A DNA stretch of 40,563 nt from Octadecabacter sp. Its GTDB lineage: Bacteria > Pseudomonadota > Alphaproteobacteria > Rhodobacterales > Rhodobacteraceae. The DNA lies in assembly GCA_028825445.1 (NCBI GenBank), contig JAPKAD010000020.1:1-40563 (forward strand), given 5' to 3'. The notes under the pieces were generated by a model, which saw nothing but the letters and a program-made list of their open reading frames with translations, searched no databases and was not told where the DNA came from. How positions within the stretch are numbered: the stretch's first letter is position 1; every line of letters begins with the position of its first letter. Position numbers and translations under genes: made by a program. Below are positions 8,498 to 16,958 of this stretch, piece after piece.

Positions 8498-9805
8498 GAT
8501 GACCCCACAACTATGTACACATCACCTATGAATATGACAGGGGCGTGGCTTTGATTTCTCATTAAACGCGCTGCTCACGACGGCATGCTTCACAGATGGT
8601 GGCGTTAATTATTGCAGGCTCTTGGCTCAAACAAATTCGGATATATTTTATCTATGCAAACGCGATGATTACCCTAATATTAATTTGCAGAGAAACAATT
8701 TAAGAAGCTCAAGTTTCATTATTTAAAGCCATTTATGCGACCCACTCACCAGTTTCGAAGCCTTCAGCAGTCAATCGTTCTTTCAGGACACGCCTGATTA
8801 TCTCAGATCGAGACCAGTTTTCCTTAGCCTTCACTTTTATATCGTTTGAACCAATTTACAGGAAAGTAAGACTTGGAAATCATTTAACTACCGGAATGAC
8901 GGTATTATAATTTGTGGCTAATCTCCCGTCAAAAGCAAATAAAATTCGCGCTTGTCGCTGCCATAATTGACCTTATTAAACGATCAACCAGTGCGCTGTG
9001 ATATAGGCAAGCTCGTAACAATCAGTACATCAAAACAGTTTTTATTAAAACAAGCATCAATGCCAGCAAAACAAAATTGATGATTTATCGGAAAAAATAA
9101 CACATGTCGCTTGGCAATCTTACCGGTGCAGACACAGGACGCTTTTTTCGAACATGCAGCTCCGGCTTTATCGTCTCACAATCGCAGGTGCAGCCAACGA
9201 CGTGCAACGGTACAGACTTTTCACTGCCGCAGAGCGCACAGGCCACCAGCTACCCAAAGGTCCACGTCGCAACCCTATAATTAAGCCTTAACCGATGGGA
9301 CAAAAGTAGGTATTATTGGTAATCGTTCACGGTACTCGCTCTCGTTCTTGAAGATAACTGACCCCGAGCGAATGGCTTACAACACACAAAAGACGGTTTT
9401 TTTCTCTGCCTAATAATAAGCTTGGCGCGGGTAATCAAACTGCCCGCAATCGGCTGGGCTACAAACGTGAATAACAAATATACGAAACCTCTACTCGGCG
9501 CGGTGTGGGACCATGTTGAGATTGCACCGATCAATACTAGTTCAACGTTTCATTTGTCTGCCAAACGGGGCCACACCACCTTCTCTCCCCTCGCTGGACT
9601 TGATTATACCTATAGCTGACGGGCGCGCGGTCGAAACGTGCTAAATAAAATCAAGGAAGTGACTGCACAAAGCGTCATCCCTGAAGCGGGCGAGGCTTTA
9701 ATCACAGCAGAGCCAGCATAATTTTTGTGAGTTTGGCAAAGAAATAGAGATGTCTTAGGCGTCACAATGACGGATCTATCAAAATCACTGAATTTCCAAC
9801 AAATG
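8498..9805. other. Gene-poor, apparently decayed region
   Basis: About 1.3 kb with no convincing intact gene. It holds short protein-like scraps: a ribbon-helix-helix-like tail on the minus strand (8733-8834), a minus frame with paired cysteines (about 9106-9230), a minus tail ending in TFVPSVKA near 9287-9375, and a plus frame from about 9362 interrupted by TGA at 9617-9619 and ending near 9720. None could be matched to a family by eye. No RNA gene, CRISPR or clear IS end was seen. Confidence 0.45.
8733..8834 (-). pseudogene. Fragment resembling a ribbon-helix-helix antitoxin tail
   Basis: A 33-codon frame, open from a GTG at 8834, ends at TAA. It encodes KENWSRSEIIRRVLKERL followed by a short acidic tail ending GEWVA. 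The SRSEIIRRVL helix is the signature of CopG/MetJ-type ribbon-helix-helix proteins. The strand that should precede it is cut off by a stop a few codons upstream, there is no ribosome site, and no toxin gene is adjacent. It is best read as the 3' relic of a small DNA-binding antitoxin gene. Confidence 0.35.
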
Positions 9806-10474
9806 CTAATGCGCGGTACTGCGAAGTTGTAGAATTTGAATCCCAATCGCTACTGCTGGTCCAATACCCAAGGCAAAGAAAATCGTACCCAAACCAAGCG
9901 TGCCACCCAAAGCCCAACCGATCACAACAACGGTTAACTCAAGAAACATGCGCACCAGCGCGATGGGTTGATGTGTGACCGACTGAAGCCCGGTCATGAG
10001 GCCATCTCTGGGTCCTGGCCCTAAGTTCGCAACCAGATATATGGCTCCGCCAAATCCGGTCACCAACACACCCACCAAAGCCAGAACAGCATTTGCAACA
10101 TACGTCTCAAATGTTGGTAAAAAGGGCAGCACATATTCCAACACCAACGCGATTATGATCGCGTTGAGGATCGTTCCCATACCAGGTGTTTGCTTAAGTG
10201 GTATCCACAAGACTAAAACGATTGCACTGATTACAAATGTCGCTAATCCTAGGCTCAAACCTGTAACATTGGTCACACCTTCCGCGAACATGGTCCAGGG
10301 GCTCACGCCGACACCTGCGGTGACCAATAATGCTTCTCCCAAGCCAAATACCACCAAGCCAGCGATGAGAAACACGACTGATACCAATGGCGGCTTTATG
10401 GTGAATGCCTTTGGCGCACTCCATCGGAGCTTTGGGACTGACGTGACCGAAAAAAAACTCAAAGGTATATCCAA
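9806..10474 (-). CDS. YczE/YitT-type integral membrane protein
   Basis: This 222-residue inner-membrane protein has about five or six hydrophobic segments. The loop motif LVANLGPGPRDGLMTGL, about two-thirds along, and the early GVSPWTMFAEG are typical of the YczE family of uncharacterised membrane proteins. No transport activity is established for the family. The frame opens with TTG at 10474 and has no good ribosome site; the conserved part begins near residue 26, so the exact start is uncertain. It follows the flavin monooxygenase operon on the same strand with a 150-base gap and could be its last member or separate. Confidence 0.75.
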   Translation of the reverse strand: MDIPLSFFSVTSVPKLRWSAPKAFTIKPPLVSVVFLIAGLVVFGLGEALLVTAGVGVSPWTMFAEGVTNVTGLSLGLATFVISAIVLVLWIPLKQTPGMGTILNAIIIALVLEYVLPFLPTFETYVANAVLALVGVLVTGFGGAIYLVANLGPGPRDGLMTGLQSVTHQPIALVRMFLELTVVVIGWALGGTLGLGTIFFALGIGPAVAIGIQILQLRSTAH

Positions 10475-10624
10475 GTATTAGTGTTAAACGAATGGCATCA
10501 AAGGTGATGGCCACTACAAGAGCGCGCGTGAATTGCTTTAGGCACCGATTAATATTAAATGCGAACCCCTCCAAACGGATGGCGAAAAACGCGTGATGCG
10601 GCGTTGCAAGTTGCACGAGTTTCT

Positions 10625-11992
10625 TTATTTTAAATTTTTTGACTTTAAGTGTCTATAGCTAGCGCCCGGATGGCTTTCTGCGAGATAGGGTAAGAGCGAG
10701 CCCATTAATTTTTGACGCAACAATTGGATCTTGGAATTCGGTGTGTTGACCTGATTGCCTCGCATGATTGGGAGTACTTTACTTACAAAATCGATTGTCG
10801 AAGATGGTTGCGACATTGGAGTGAACATAAATCCATCAAGATCAGCAGCCTTTGCCATGTAGCTCATTGCATCAGAAATTTGCTCTGGAGTGCCTATAAA
10901 CGGCTCAGGACGGACACCGTTTGCGTGCCAATTACCCAGCACCTCTCCTACGCTCGCATCACCAAAACGCAAGATTTGCGTCTTTGATAATTCAGTTTTT
11001 AGGTCTTTGATTTTAGTTTCTGGCTCATATTTTGACAAATCAAGACCAGTAAACATCGCATATGATGCCGCTGCAACATCAAGGTTTTGATGTTTTAAAA
11101 TTTCTTGATGCTTTTCGTAAGCTTGGTGCTTGGTATCACCAACAACACAAGAAAAGGCGCAAATAACTTTTATATCCTTATAAGGATCACGGCCATTTAA
11201 AACCGCTTCCGCCCGAATTTTCCTTGTTTGTTCCGCTACAATAGATGTGTCATCACCACTTACAAAAATACACTCACCGTGCTTTCCTGCAAATTGCAGC
11301 CCACGGGGAGAAGACCCTGCCTGAAAAAGAACAGGTGTACCTTGTGGCGAATAATGTGAATTTCCATAACCATCACACTTGAAAAAAGGTCCTTCATGAA
11401 AGACTCGGTGCACCTTTTCAGGATCTGAATAACGCCCTAACCTATCTCTTTCGACAGCGTCTGGCTGCCATGCACCTTCAAAAAGCTTGTAAGACAATTC
11501 GATAAAATCTTCAGCCATTTTATAGCGTTCGTCGTGTTCCACCCTTGCCTGACCAAATGCGTCAGCGGCTGTATCGGCAGTGCCTGTAGTGACTATATTC
11601 CAACCGATGCGCCCTTTGGAGAGATGGTCTAGTGTAGCCATGCGTCTTACAAAAGAATAAGGCGCCTCCACCAATGTCGAGCCTGTAATTACAAGCCCAA
11701 GTCTTTTGGTACTTTGCAGCAGTGCCGCGATCACAATAGATGGGTCCAACCGTGGAAGATCAAGAGCCTCAACATCACAAATTGCGGGTCGAACATCATC
11801 GATTTCCGACCACCCCCACGCGTCCGCGAGAAAAAGCCAGTCTATCCCCCCTGTCTCACATATTTTGGCAATGTTCACCCAATATTCGAGGCTATCAAAA
11901 TGAATCCTCTCATTATCTGGGTGCCGCCAAGTTGCCGTACCAGAATCGTTTGACTGTGCATTTTCAAAGACACCAAATAGCAACTGTTTCAT
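10625..11992 (-). CDS. FMN-dependent monooxygenase, NtaA/SnaA/DmoA family (LLM class)
   Basis: This 455-residue protein has a luciferase-like TIM-barrel fold and uses FMNH2 supplied by a separate reductase. The subfamily that includes nitrilotriacetate monooxygenase A, DszA and dimethylsulfide monooxygenase DmoA is recognisable from TATWRHPDNERIHFDSLEYW, LDHLSKGRIGWNIVTTGTAD, ARVEHDERYKMAEDFIEL and GTPVLFQAGSSPRG. Substrates in the family are organosulfur compounds, chelators and similar small molecules; the substrate here is unknown. The start is the ATG at 11992, with GGGAG 6-7 bases before it, rather than a TTG four codons earlier. It is the last clear gene of the minus catabolic arm, just after the broken gph. 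No flavin reductase is seen in the window. Confidence 0.88.
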   Translation of the reverse strand: MKQLLFGVFENAQSNDSGTATWRHPDNERIHFDSLEYWVNIAKICETGGIDWLFLADAWGWSEIDDVRPAICDVEALDLPRLDPSIVIAALLQSTKRLGLVITGSTLVEAPYSFVRRMATLDHLSKGRIGWNIVTTGTADTAADAFGQARVEHDERYKMAEDFIELSYKLFEGAWQPDAVERDRLGRYSDPEKVHRVFHEGPFFKCDGYGNSHYSPQGTPVLFQAGSSPRGLQFAGKHGECIFVSGDDTSIVAEQTRKIRAEAVLNGRDPYKDIKVICAFSCVVGDTKHQAYEKHQEILKHQNLDVAAASYAMFTGLDLSKYEPETKIKDLKTELSKTQILRFGDASVGEVLGNWHANGVRPEPFIGTPEQISDAMSYMAKAADLDGFMFTPMSQPSSTIDFVSKVLPIMRGNQVNTPNSKIQLLRQKLMGSLLPYLAESHPGASYRHLKSKNLK

Positions 11993-12029
11993 TGTGGCTC
12001 CCAAGTTAATATTAAACAGTAGCCGAAAA

Positions 12030-12668
12030 TCATATGATCACCATCTCAATGATATCCGGCAAGTCTTTAAACGTCGCATTGTGATGTAATTCACCTACGG
12101 GTGTCTTGCGATGCCATAGTGTGAATAGAACAAAGGGTACATTTGCAAGTTCCACGGTTTCTGCGTCATCTTCATTATCTCCAAGATAAGTTGCAAACCC
12201 GACTTTGAGCAGATCACTGGCTTTTTTCAGAAGCTTAGGATTTAGGTTGCGCGCTGGTAGGCTGTCACCGCCAACTATTGTGTAGAAGTGATTAGCCAGA
12301 TTTAAATATGCAGGGATTGTCCAGCAGTGAACCATGGGTTTTTTTTAGTATATTCTCAACCTGTGCCCCTTTTTCTTGAGGCTAATAAGTGCGTCAATAG
12401 CGTCTGAATGTTGCGCAATCAGATCAATCACACCCTCGTATAAATCTAAGAATGACTTCAGATATGACGTATGCTCGCCCACAAAAATAGGGCGTGCATC
12501 ACATATTTTTTGAACAAAAACACCCGCGCCATTACCAATAAAAGCATGTGTTTTCGTTATCAAAATGGGCTTGTGACCCGTCTCGCTTAATATGCGCTTT
12601 GCTATATTACGAATGTCAGGGGCATTGCCGATGAATGTCTCATCAAGATCAAATACTATTGAGGCCAT
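12030..12668 (-). pseudogene. gph: Phosphoglycolate phosphatase-like HAD gene, one nonsense codon
   Basis: Both halves are in the same frame and together make a 212-codon HAD hydrolase of normal Gph length. The first half begins MASIVFDLDETFI (Asp7 and Asp9 of the DxD nucleophile pair) and continues through AFIGNGAGVFV; the second half has YTIVGGDSLP and the acidic loop LGDNEDDAETV. A single in-frame TAA at 12345-12347 (codon 108) falls where the family reads C-T-N-K-P, so the product is cut between cap and C-terminal core. The invariant Gly of DxDGT is also Glu, so the protein may have been failing before the stop. It starts 3 bases after the tpiA pseudogene, as a translationally coupled operon would. 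Phosphoglycolate phosphatase removes 2-phosphoglycolate. Confidence 0.85.
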
Positions 12669-12671
12669 GAG

Positions 12672-13424
12672 TTATTTCTCTGCTCTATTTCGTACTTCAA
12701 TTATTGGAATGAAGTCGCTTGCTTTTAACAATGCCCCTCCCAAAAGGCCCACATCAACATTTTGAAGCGCAAAGACTTCTGCTGCATTGCTGATCTTCAC
12801 CGATCCGCCATATAGGATAGGGTTGATTTTGCCACCTGCAACCTGGTGGCCCATCAATCCATAGATTACAAAATGTATAGGCTGAATTTCTTCATTGGCC
12901 GGTAACAGACCTGTTTCGATGGCTAGTACAGGTTCGTATGTAATGATCATATTCTTGCACTTGGCGACCTCAGGAACTGAACTTTCGACCTGTGTTTGCA
13001 AAATAGCCAAAGTTTGACGGGCCTCATATTTCTCTCTGTTTTCACCTACACAAATAATCGTTATTTACCCCGCTTTGAGCACAGCTGGAGGATTTTGTCG
13101 GGTAATGTGGTCACTTTCCAGACATTTTGATCACCGCTCAAAATGAATTACTACGATGCGCGTAGCCCCCGCATCTGCAATTATCTCGACAGAGATATCA
13201 TCTGTATAAGCAACAGATTTGCTTATAAGAAAATCTTACGCACCAACACTTAGCACTGCGTTACCAAATTGCCCAATTAGGATAATAGGCAAACAAAGAA
13301 AAGTGGATACTATCTTCGTCTGCCATGTAGCTTGAGCAATTTTCAAAACATTCTTCAGATCTCTCAACGTGTCGTGTATTTTCTAGATTCCAGCAGATAT
13401 TTTGGTTCTTGCGTGTTGGGTCAT
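12672..13424 (-). pseudogene. tpiA: Triose-phosphate isomerase gene with four in-frame stops
   Basis: One frame of exactly 251 codons, the normal TIM length, can be read from an ATG at 13424 (GGAG 9 bases upstream) to 12672. It contains four internal stops: TAG at 13383-13385 (the Trp of AGNWKM), TAA at 13236-13238 (the Gln of VGAQD), TGA at 13131-13133 (after the HSER-like HFER) and TAA at 13065-13067. Family landmarks remain: AYTDDISVEIIADAGA, the catalytic-His region IHFER, ICVGEN, ITYEP with the catalytic Glu, ILYGGSV and LLGGALLKASDF. No indel is needed anywhere. Several glycines have become Asp or Glu. In the ancestral operon it would have interconverted the DHAP and glyceraldehyde-3-phosphate made by the aldolase. 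Only the last third (12672-13010) is still open. Confidence 0.9.
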
Positions 13425-13480
13425 ATTTCTAACTCCTTTGTCGTTTGTACACTAACTTATTTCGAGAATGCGCTTTCAAT

Positions 13481-15280
13481 TTAACTGGTATGGTGAACAT
13501 CTTGCAGCCCAAAAACTGGTGTTGGGATGCCCTCCATCCTGGCTTTGAGTTGCATGGCTAGGTAGTGAGAATAGTGACGTGATTGATGCAGGTTGCCACC
13601 GTGGAACCAAAGCGCCTCTTGCTGGGTTGGCTTCCACATATTGCGCAGCTCACCCTCCCATGGACCGGGATCTTTTGGTGTATCCGATCCAAGCCCCCAG
13701 ACTTTTCCAACCTTATCTGCAGTCTCTTGATCAACAATGTCTGCGACCCAGCCATTCATGGAGCCGTAACCAGTTGCATAGACGATTAAGTCGGCCTCCA
13801 GTTTTGTACCATCTACAAGCTGAACACCGTCTTGGATTAATGCGCTGACCTGACCATTTGAAAGCTTGATTTTACCATCTATCACCTGCTGGCTGGCACC
13901 AATATCGATATAATAGCCCGAACCGCGTCTAAGGTATTTCATGAAGAGACCCGTCTCATCAGTTCCATAGTCAAGCTCAAAACCCGCCTTTGTGAGAGCG
14001 CTATAAAAATCAGCATCTTGTGCACGGATAGTATCATATACTGGTTTTTGAAACTCATGCAGGATTGCGTAAGGGATCGAGGCAAAAGTCAGATCAGCCA
14101 ATTCGGTGGTTATGCCATCGGCGATCGCTTCTTCTGAATACAGTGGCTTAAGGCCATGCTCGATCAAGGATTCGGACCGAACAATATGCGTCGAAGACCG
14201 CTGCACCATTGTTACATCAACGTTGTTTTCACAAAGCGCTGCACAAATGTCGTGTGCCGAGTTATTTGACCCAATTACCACCGCTTTCTTGCCCTCATAA
14301 CCTTCTGGTCCCGGATGCGCGGAAGAATGCTGTTGATCGCCAATAAATACATCTTGGCCAGGAAAATTGGGGATATTTGCTTTGCCAGACATGCCGGTCG
14401 CAAACACCAGTTGTTTGGGCCGCATGGTCACTTTTTCCCCGTCGCGATTTACATCAACAACCCATTCTTGGTTTGCTTCATCGAAATGAGCTTTAGTGAC
14501 GCACGAACGTGTCCAATAGTTAAGTTCCATTACCTTTGTATACATTTCTAGCCAATCGCCAATTTTATCCTTAGGTGTAAAAACAGGCCAATTTGACGGA
14601 AACGGTAAGTACGGAAGATGATCGTACCAAATGGGGTCATGTAAACAGAGCGACTTATACCGATTGCGCCAACTGTCACCAGCGCGTTCATTGCGTTCGA
14701 CTATAATTGCAGGCACCCTAAGTTGACGCAGCCGCGCACCAAGAGCGATACCACCCTGCCCTCCCCCGATAATAACAACATAGGGCTGTTCCGTATATCC
14801 CTGTTCAGCTTTCTCTTTTTCCTGCTGTTCTTTCCACGTGAGTGCATTGGCTTCCAAGCCATATTTGACGCCTTTCAGCCGATTGGCCCCAAGCGGTTCT
14901 TCATAACCCTTCAACTCTACCATGGACGTCAGCAACGTCCAGATTTTGCCTTTCTTGATGCGCATTTGCCCTTCGCATTGCGCGACTGCAGTTTCAAAGG
15001 TTATCCAAGCAGTTATCACACCGTCTTCATCGCTGACATCTCGATCTGCCTGCAGTTTGAAATTCTCCGGCTTTGCGTTGGCAAGTTGTGCAGACAACAT
15101 CTCTCCAACCGCAGCGATCCCCTCCATTGTCTTGATGTTCCAAGTAAGGGCAACAAGGTCACGCCAATAACAGTCTTTCAAAAACAGCGCTAAGATCTGA
15201 TCAATATTCTGATCTGCAAGCGCTTGGTTCAGTTTCGCTAGGAACGCGTTAACCTTGGGTCCTTCAGTTGTATCAAGCAT
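13481..15280 (-). CDS. SnoaL-like domain fused to flavin-containing monooxygenase
   Basis: This 599-residue protein has two parts. Residues 1-130 look like a SnoaL/NTF2-like small domain (NQALADQNIDQILALFLKDCYWRD). The rest is a two-dinucleotide-domain flavoprotein of the FMO/BVMO class: VIIGGGQGGIALGARLR binds FAD near residue 170, FIGDQQHSSAHPGP corresponds to the BVMO/FMO fingerprint, and VVIGSNNSAHDICAAL is the NADPH-binding loop. Such enzymes insert one oxygen atom into a heteroatom or next to a carbonyl. This fusion is common as an orphan in alphaproteobacteria without assigned substrate. It starts 13 bases after the reductase gene, with AGAAGG about 7 bases before the ATG, so it belongs to the catabolic operon. 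Confidence 0.88.
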   Translation of the reverse strand: MLDTTEGPKVNAFLAKLNQALADQNIDQILALFLKDCYWRDLVALTWNIKTMEGIAAVGEMLSAQLANAKPENFKLQADRDVSDEDGVITAWITFETAVAQCEGQMRIKKGKIWTLLTSMVELKGYEEPLGANRLKGVKYGLEANALTWKEQQEKEKAEQGYTEQPYVVIIGGGQGGIALGARLRQLRVPAIIVERNERAGDSWRNRYKSLCLHDPIWYDHLPYLPFPSNWPVFTPKDKIGDWLEMYTKVMELNYWTRSCVTKAHFDEANQEWVVDVNRDGEKVTMRPKQLVFATGMSGKANIPNFPGQDVFIGDQQHSSAHPGPEGYEGKKAVVIGSNNSAHDICAALCENNVDVTMVQRSSTHIVRSESLIEHGLKPLYSEEAIADGITTELADLTFASIPYAILHEFQKPVYDTIRAQDADFYSALTKAGFELDYGTDETGLFMKYLRRGSGYYIDIGASQQVIDGKIKLSNGQVSALIQDGVQLVDGTKLEADLIVYATGYGSMNGWVADIVDQETADKVGKVWGLGSDTPKDPGPWEGELRNMWKPTQQEALWFHGGNLHQSRHYSHYLAMQLKARMEGIPTPVFGLQDVHHTS

Positions 15281-15293
15281 GTCAAAACCTTCT

Positions 15294-16208
15294 CTAAAGT
15301 GTTATCTCGTTAGTCTCATTTTGCAGGGATGTCGGGCCAGAAAGATCACTGAACAAATGCAGCATGGCAGTACAGTCTTGGTGCGCGCGCCCCCACGGAC
15401 CTGCCAGCAAAAACATCTGCTGAGATGCCAGGCCAAGTGGTGTAGGCGCGCCTGCGGACTGCGCTAAAGTAAGCCCCAGACCGATATCCTTTAACCCAAG
15501 CCGCAATGGAAAATCCGGGCTGATATCGCCATTCAAAACCTTTTTGGGGTAATTGGTATTGATCTGGCCTTGCCCCGCTGGTGTGCTTTGTAAGACTCGA
15601 ACGGTTTGTTTAAGATCAAGACCCAAAACTTGGGCAACGTTCAGGACTTCGGCAGTCATCGCCATGCCAATCATACTCATATAGTTATTGACCAGCTTCA
15701 TTTTTAAACCACTTCCCAGCGGTCCATTGTAAATGATCTCGTTTCCCAGAATTTTCAAAAGTGGTGCAACTTCAGTGAGATCGCTCTCAGCACCACCTGC
15801 CAACACAAGTAGACTGCCGTTTGCTGCCTCTTTTGGGGAGCGCCCAACAGGCGCGTCAACCAAACGTACCCCACGAGCCAACAGCGCTGTCTCAAGTATT
15901 TTTAAATCTGGTAGCGAGCCAGTGCTCATCTCAACAACGATTGCCCCCGGAACAAGAGATCCGATAGCCCCTTCCTCACCCAGAATAGCATCATACACAT
16001 GATGACTTTCAGGCAGCATTGTGATGAGAACACGCGCGTTTTTTGCCGCATCGCAGGGCGAGGCCGCAATTCGGCAATTTGGCGTGTCGCTAAACGCTGC
16101 ACAGGCTCTTGCATCAATGTCGTAAACACACAGATCAATGCCAACTGCTGCAAGGCACTTCGCCATTGGCGCACCCATCGTCCCCAATCCAATAAACGCA
16201 ATTATCAT
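15294..16208 (-). CDS. Beta-hydroxyacid dehydrogenase family reductase, sulfolactaldehyde-reductase-like
   Basis: This is a 304-residue NAD(P)-dependent dehydrogenase of the 3-hydroxyisobutyrate family. It has a Rossmann motif (GLGTMGAPMA), a helical C-terminal domain and catalytic Lys171 in KMKLVNNYMS. Unlike ordinary HIBDH, which has SGG after DAPV, it reads DAPVGRSP, giving Arg123; with Asn174 and Ser178 this matches, position for position, the sulfonate-binding set I recall for E. coli YihU. The remainder also resembles YihU (YPKKVLNGDISPDF, LGLKDIGLGL, PTPLGLASQ). YihU reduces sulfolactaldehyde or succinic semialdehyde. Here it could reduce the aldehyde released by the aldolase two genes upstream. 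The start chosen is the ATG at 16208, preceded by AGAGAG; an ATG at 16235 is possible but lacks a ribosome site. Confidence 0.88.
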   Translation of the reverse strand: MIIAFIGLGTMGAPMAKCLAAVGIDLCVYDIDARACAAFSDTPNCRIAASPCDAAKNARVLITMLPESHHVYDAILGEEGAIGSLVPGAIVVEMSTGSLPDLKILETALLARGVRLVDAPVGRSPKEAANGSLLVLAGGAESDLTEVAPLLKILGNEIIYNGPLGSGLKMKLVNNYMSMIGMAMTAEVLNVAQVLGLDLKQTVRVLQSTPAGQGQINTNYPKKVLNGDISPDFPLRLGLKDIGLGLTLAQSAGAPTPLGLASQQMFLLAGPWGRAHQDCTAMLHLFSDLSGPTSLQNETNEITL

Positions 16209-16241
16209 GTGCTCTCTGGGTGCCTCCCTAGCCATTTGGCG

Positions 16242-16958
16242 TTACATCAATAGCGAACCAATATCTGAAATGCTAAGCACAGATGAACCTGTGTCGCCCA
16301 AATCAGAAACTACTTTGGTCGCAAATTTAAAATCTTCGTGTTCGGTGTAGGATGATTTTGTGACCACACAACGAAGCCCCGCTGCATGCGCAGCTGTCAG
16401 GCCAACATGGCTGTCCTCAACCACAATGCAGCGGCTCGGATCCAACTTGAGCTGGTCAACAGCCATCAAATATATGGCAGGGTCAGGTTTTTTGGCCTTT
16501 ACCACATCACCTGCAAATACAGAAATATGATTGGATATTTCATTACCAAGTAAAACGTCCACGATGCTTTGAACCGCGCGCTCGTTGGAGGTCGAACACA
16601 CCGCTATAGTAACACCTGTGTCAATGGCTTCACGCATAATACGCGCGATTCCGGTACGCAGTGGTAACTTACCTGCTACTATTAGTTCCATAAAAATATC
16701 AGTCTTAAGTTTATGGGTATCTATGACAAAGTCATTCCACTCCGCCTTCGGAACTGGCCATTGAGTTTCGTCAAAATCGCGCCGCAAGCGTTCTTTGCCA
16801 CCTGCTGTATGCAGTAATTCGCCGTAACGCTCGACAGACCAATTTATGTCAAGGCCTTTTTGCGAAAACGCTTGATTAAAGGCAACTCGATGTCCGTCGC
16901 GTTCGGTATCGACCAAAACACCATCACAATCAAAAAGCAGTGCTTGTAACGATGCCAT
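16242..16958 (-). CDS. HAD-superfamily sugar-phosphate phosphatase, CbbY-like
   Basis: This 238-residue HAD subclass IA phosphatase has FDCDGVLVDTE as the nucleophile motif, AVCSTSNERA as motif II, KKPDPAIY as motif III and VVEDSHVGLTAA as motif IV. The cap sequence YGELLHTAGGKERLRRDF and the late YTEHEDF strongly recall CbbY, the phosphatase that removes misfire xylulose-1,5-bisphosphate in Calvin-cycle organisms. The likely substrate is therefore a ketose bisphosphate or ketose phosphate tied to the kinase and aldolase of this operon. Its ATG overlaps the aldolase stop by one base (TAATG), so translation is coupled. No RuBisCO genes are present, which argues for a catabolic or repair role. 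Confidence 0.88.
   Translation of the reverse strand: MASLQALLFDCDGVLVDTERDGHRVAFNQAFSQKGLDINWSVERYGELLHTAGGKERLRRDFDETQWPVPKAEWNDFVIDTHKLKTDIFMELIVAGKLPLRTGIARIMREAIDTGVTIAVCSTSNERAVQSIVDVLLGNEISNHISVFAGDVVKAKKPDPAIYLMAVDQLKLDPSRCIVVEDSHVGLTAAHAAGLRCVVTKSSYTEHEDFKFATKVVSDLGDTGSSVLSISDIGSLLM

Noticed and set aside
9422..9619. 65-codon plus-strand frame in the gene-poor region
   Set aside because: No ribosome site or family; appears to be part of a decayed frame that resumes after a TGA.
12030..12335. Stand-alone 101-codon gene
   Set aside because: It is the in-frame continuation of gph after the TAA at 12345-12347.
12672..13010. Stand-alone 112-codon gene
   Set aside because: It is only the still-open 3' part of the tpiA pseudogene, with homology continuing upstream in the same frame to 13424.
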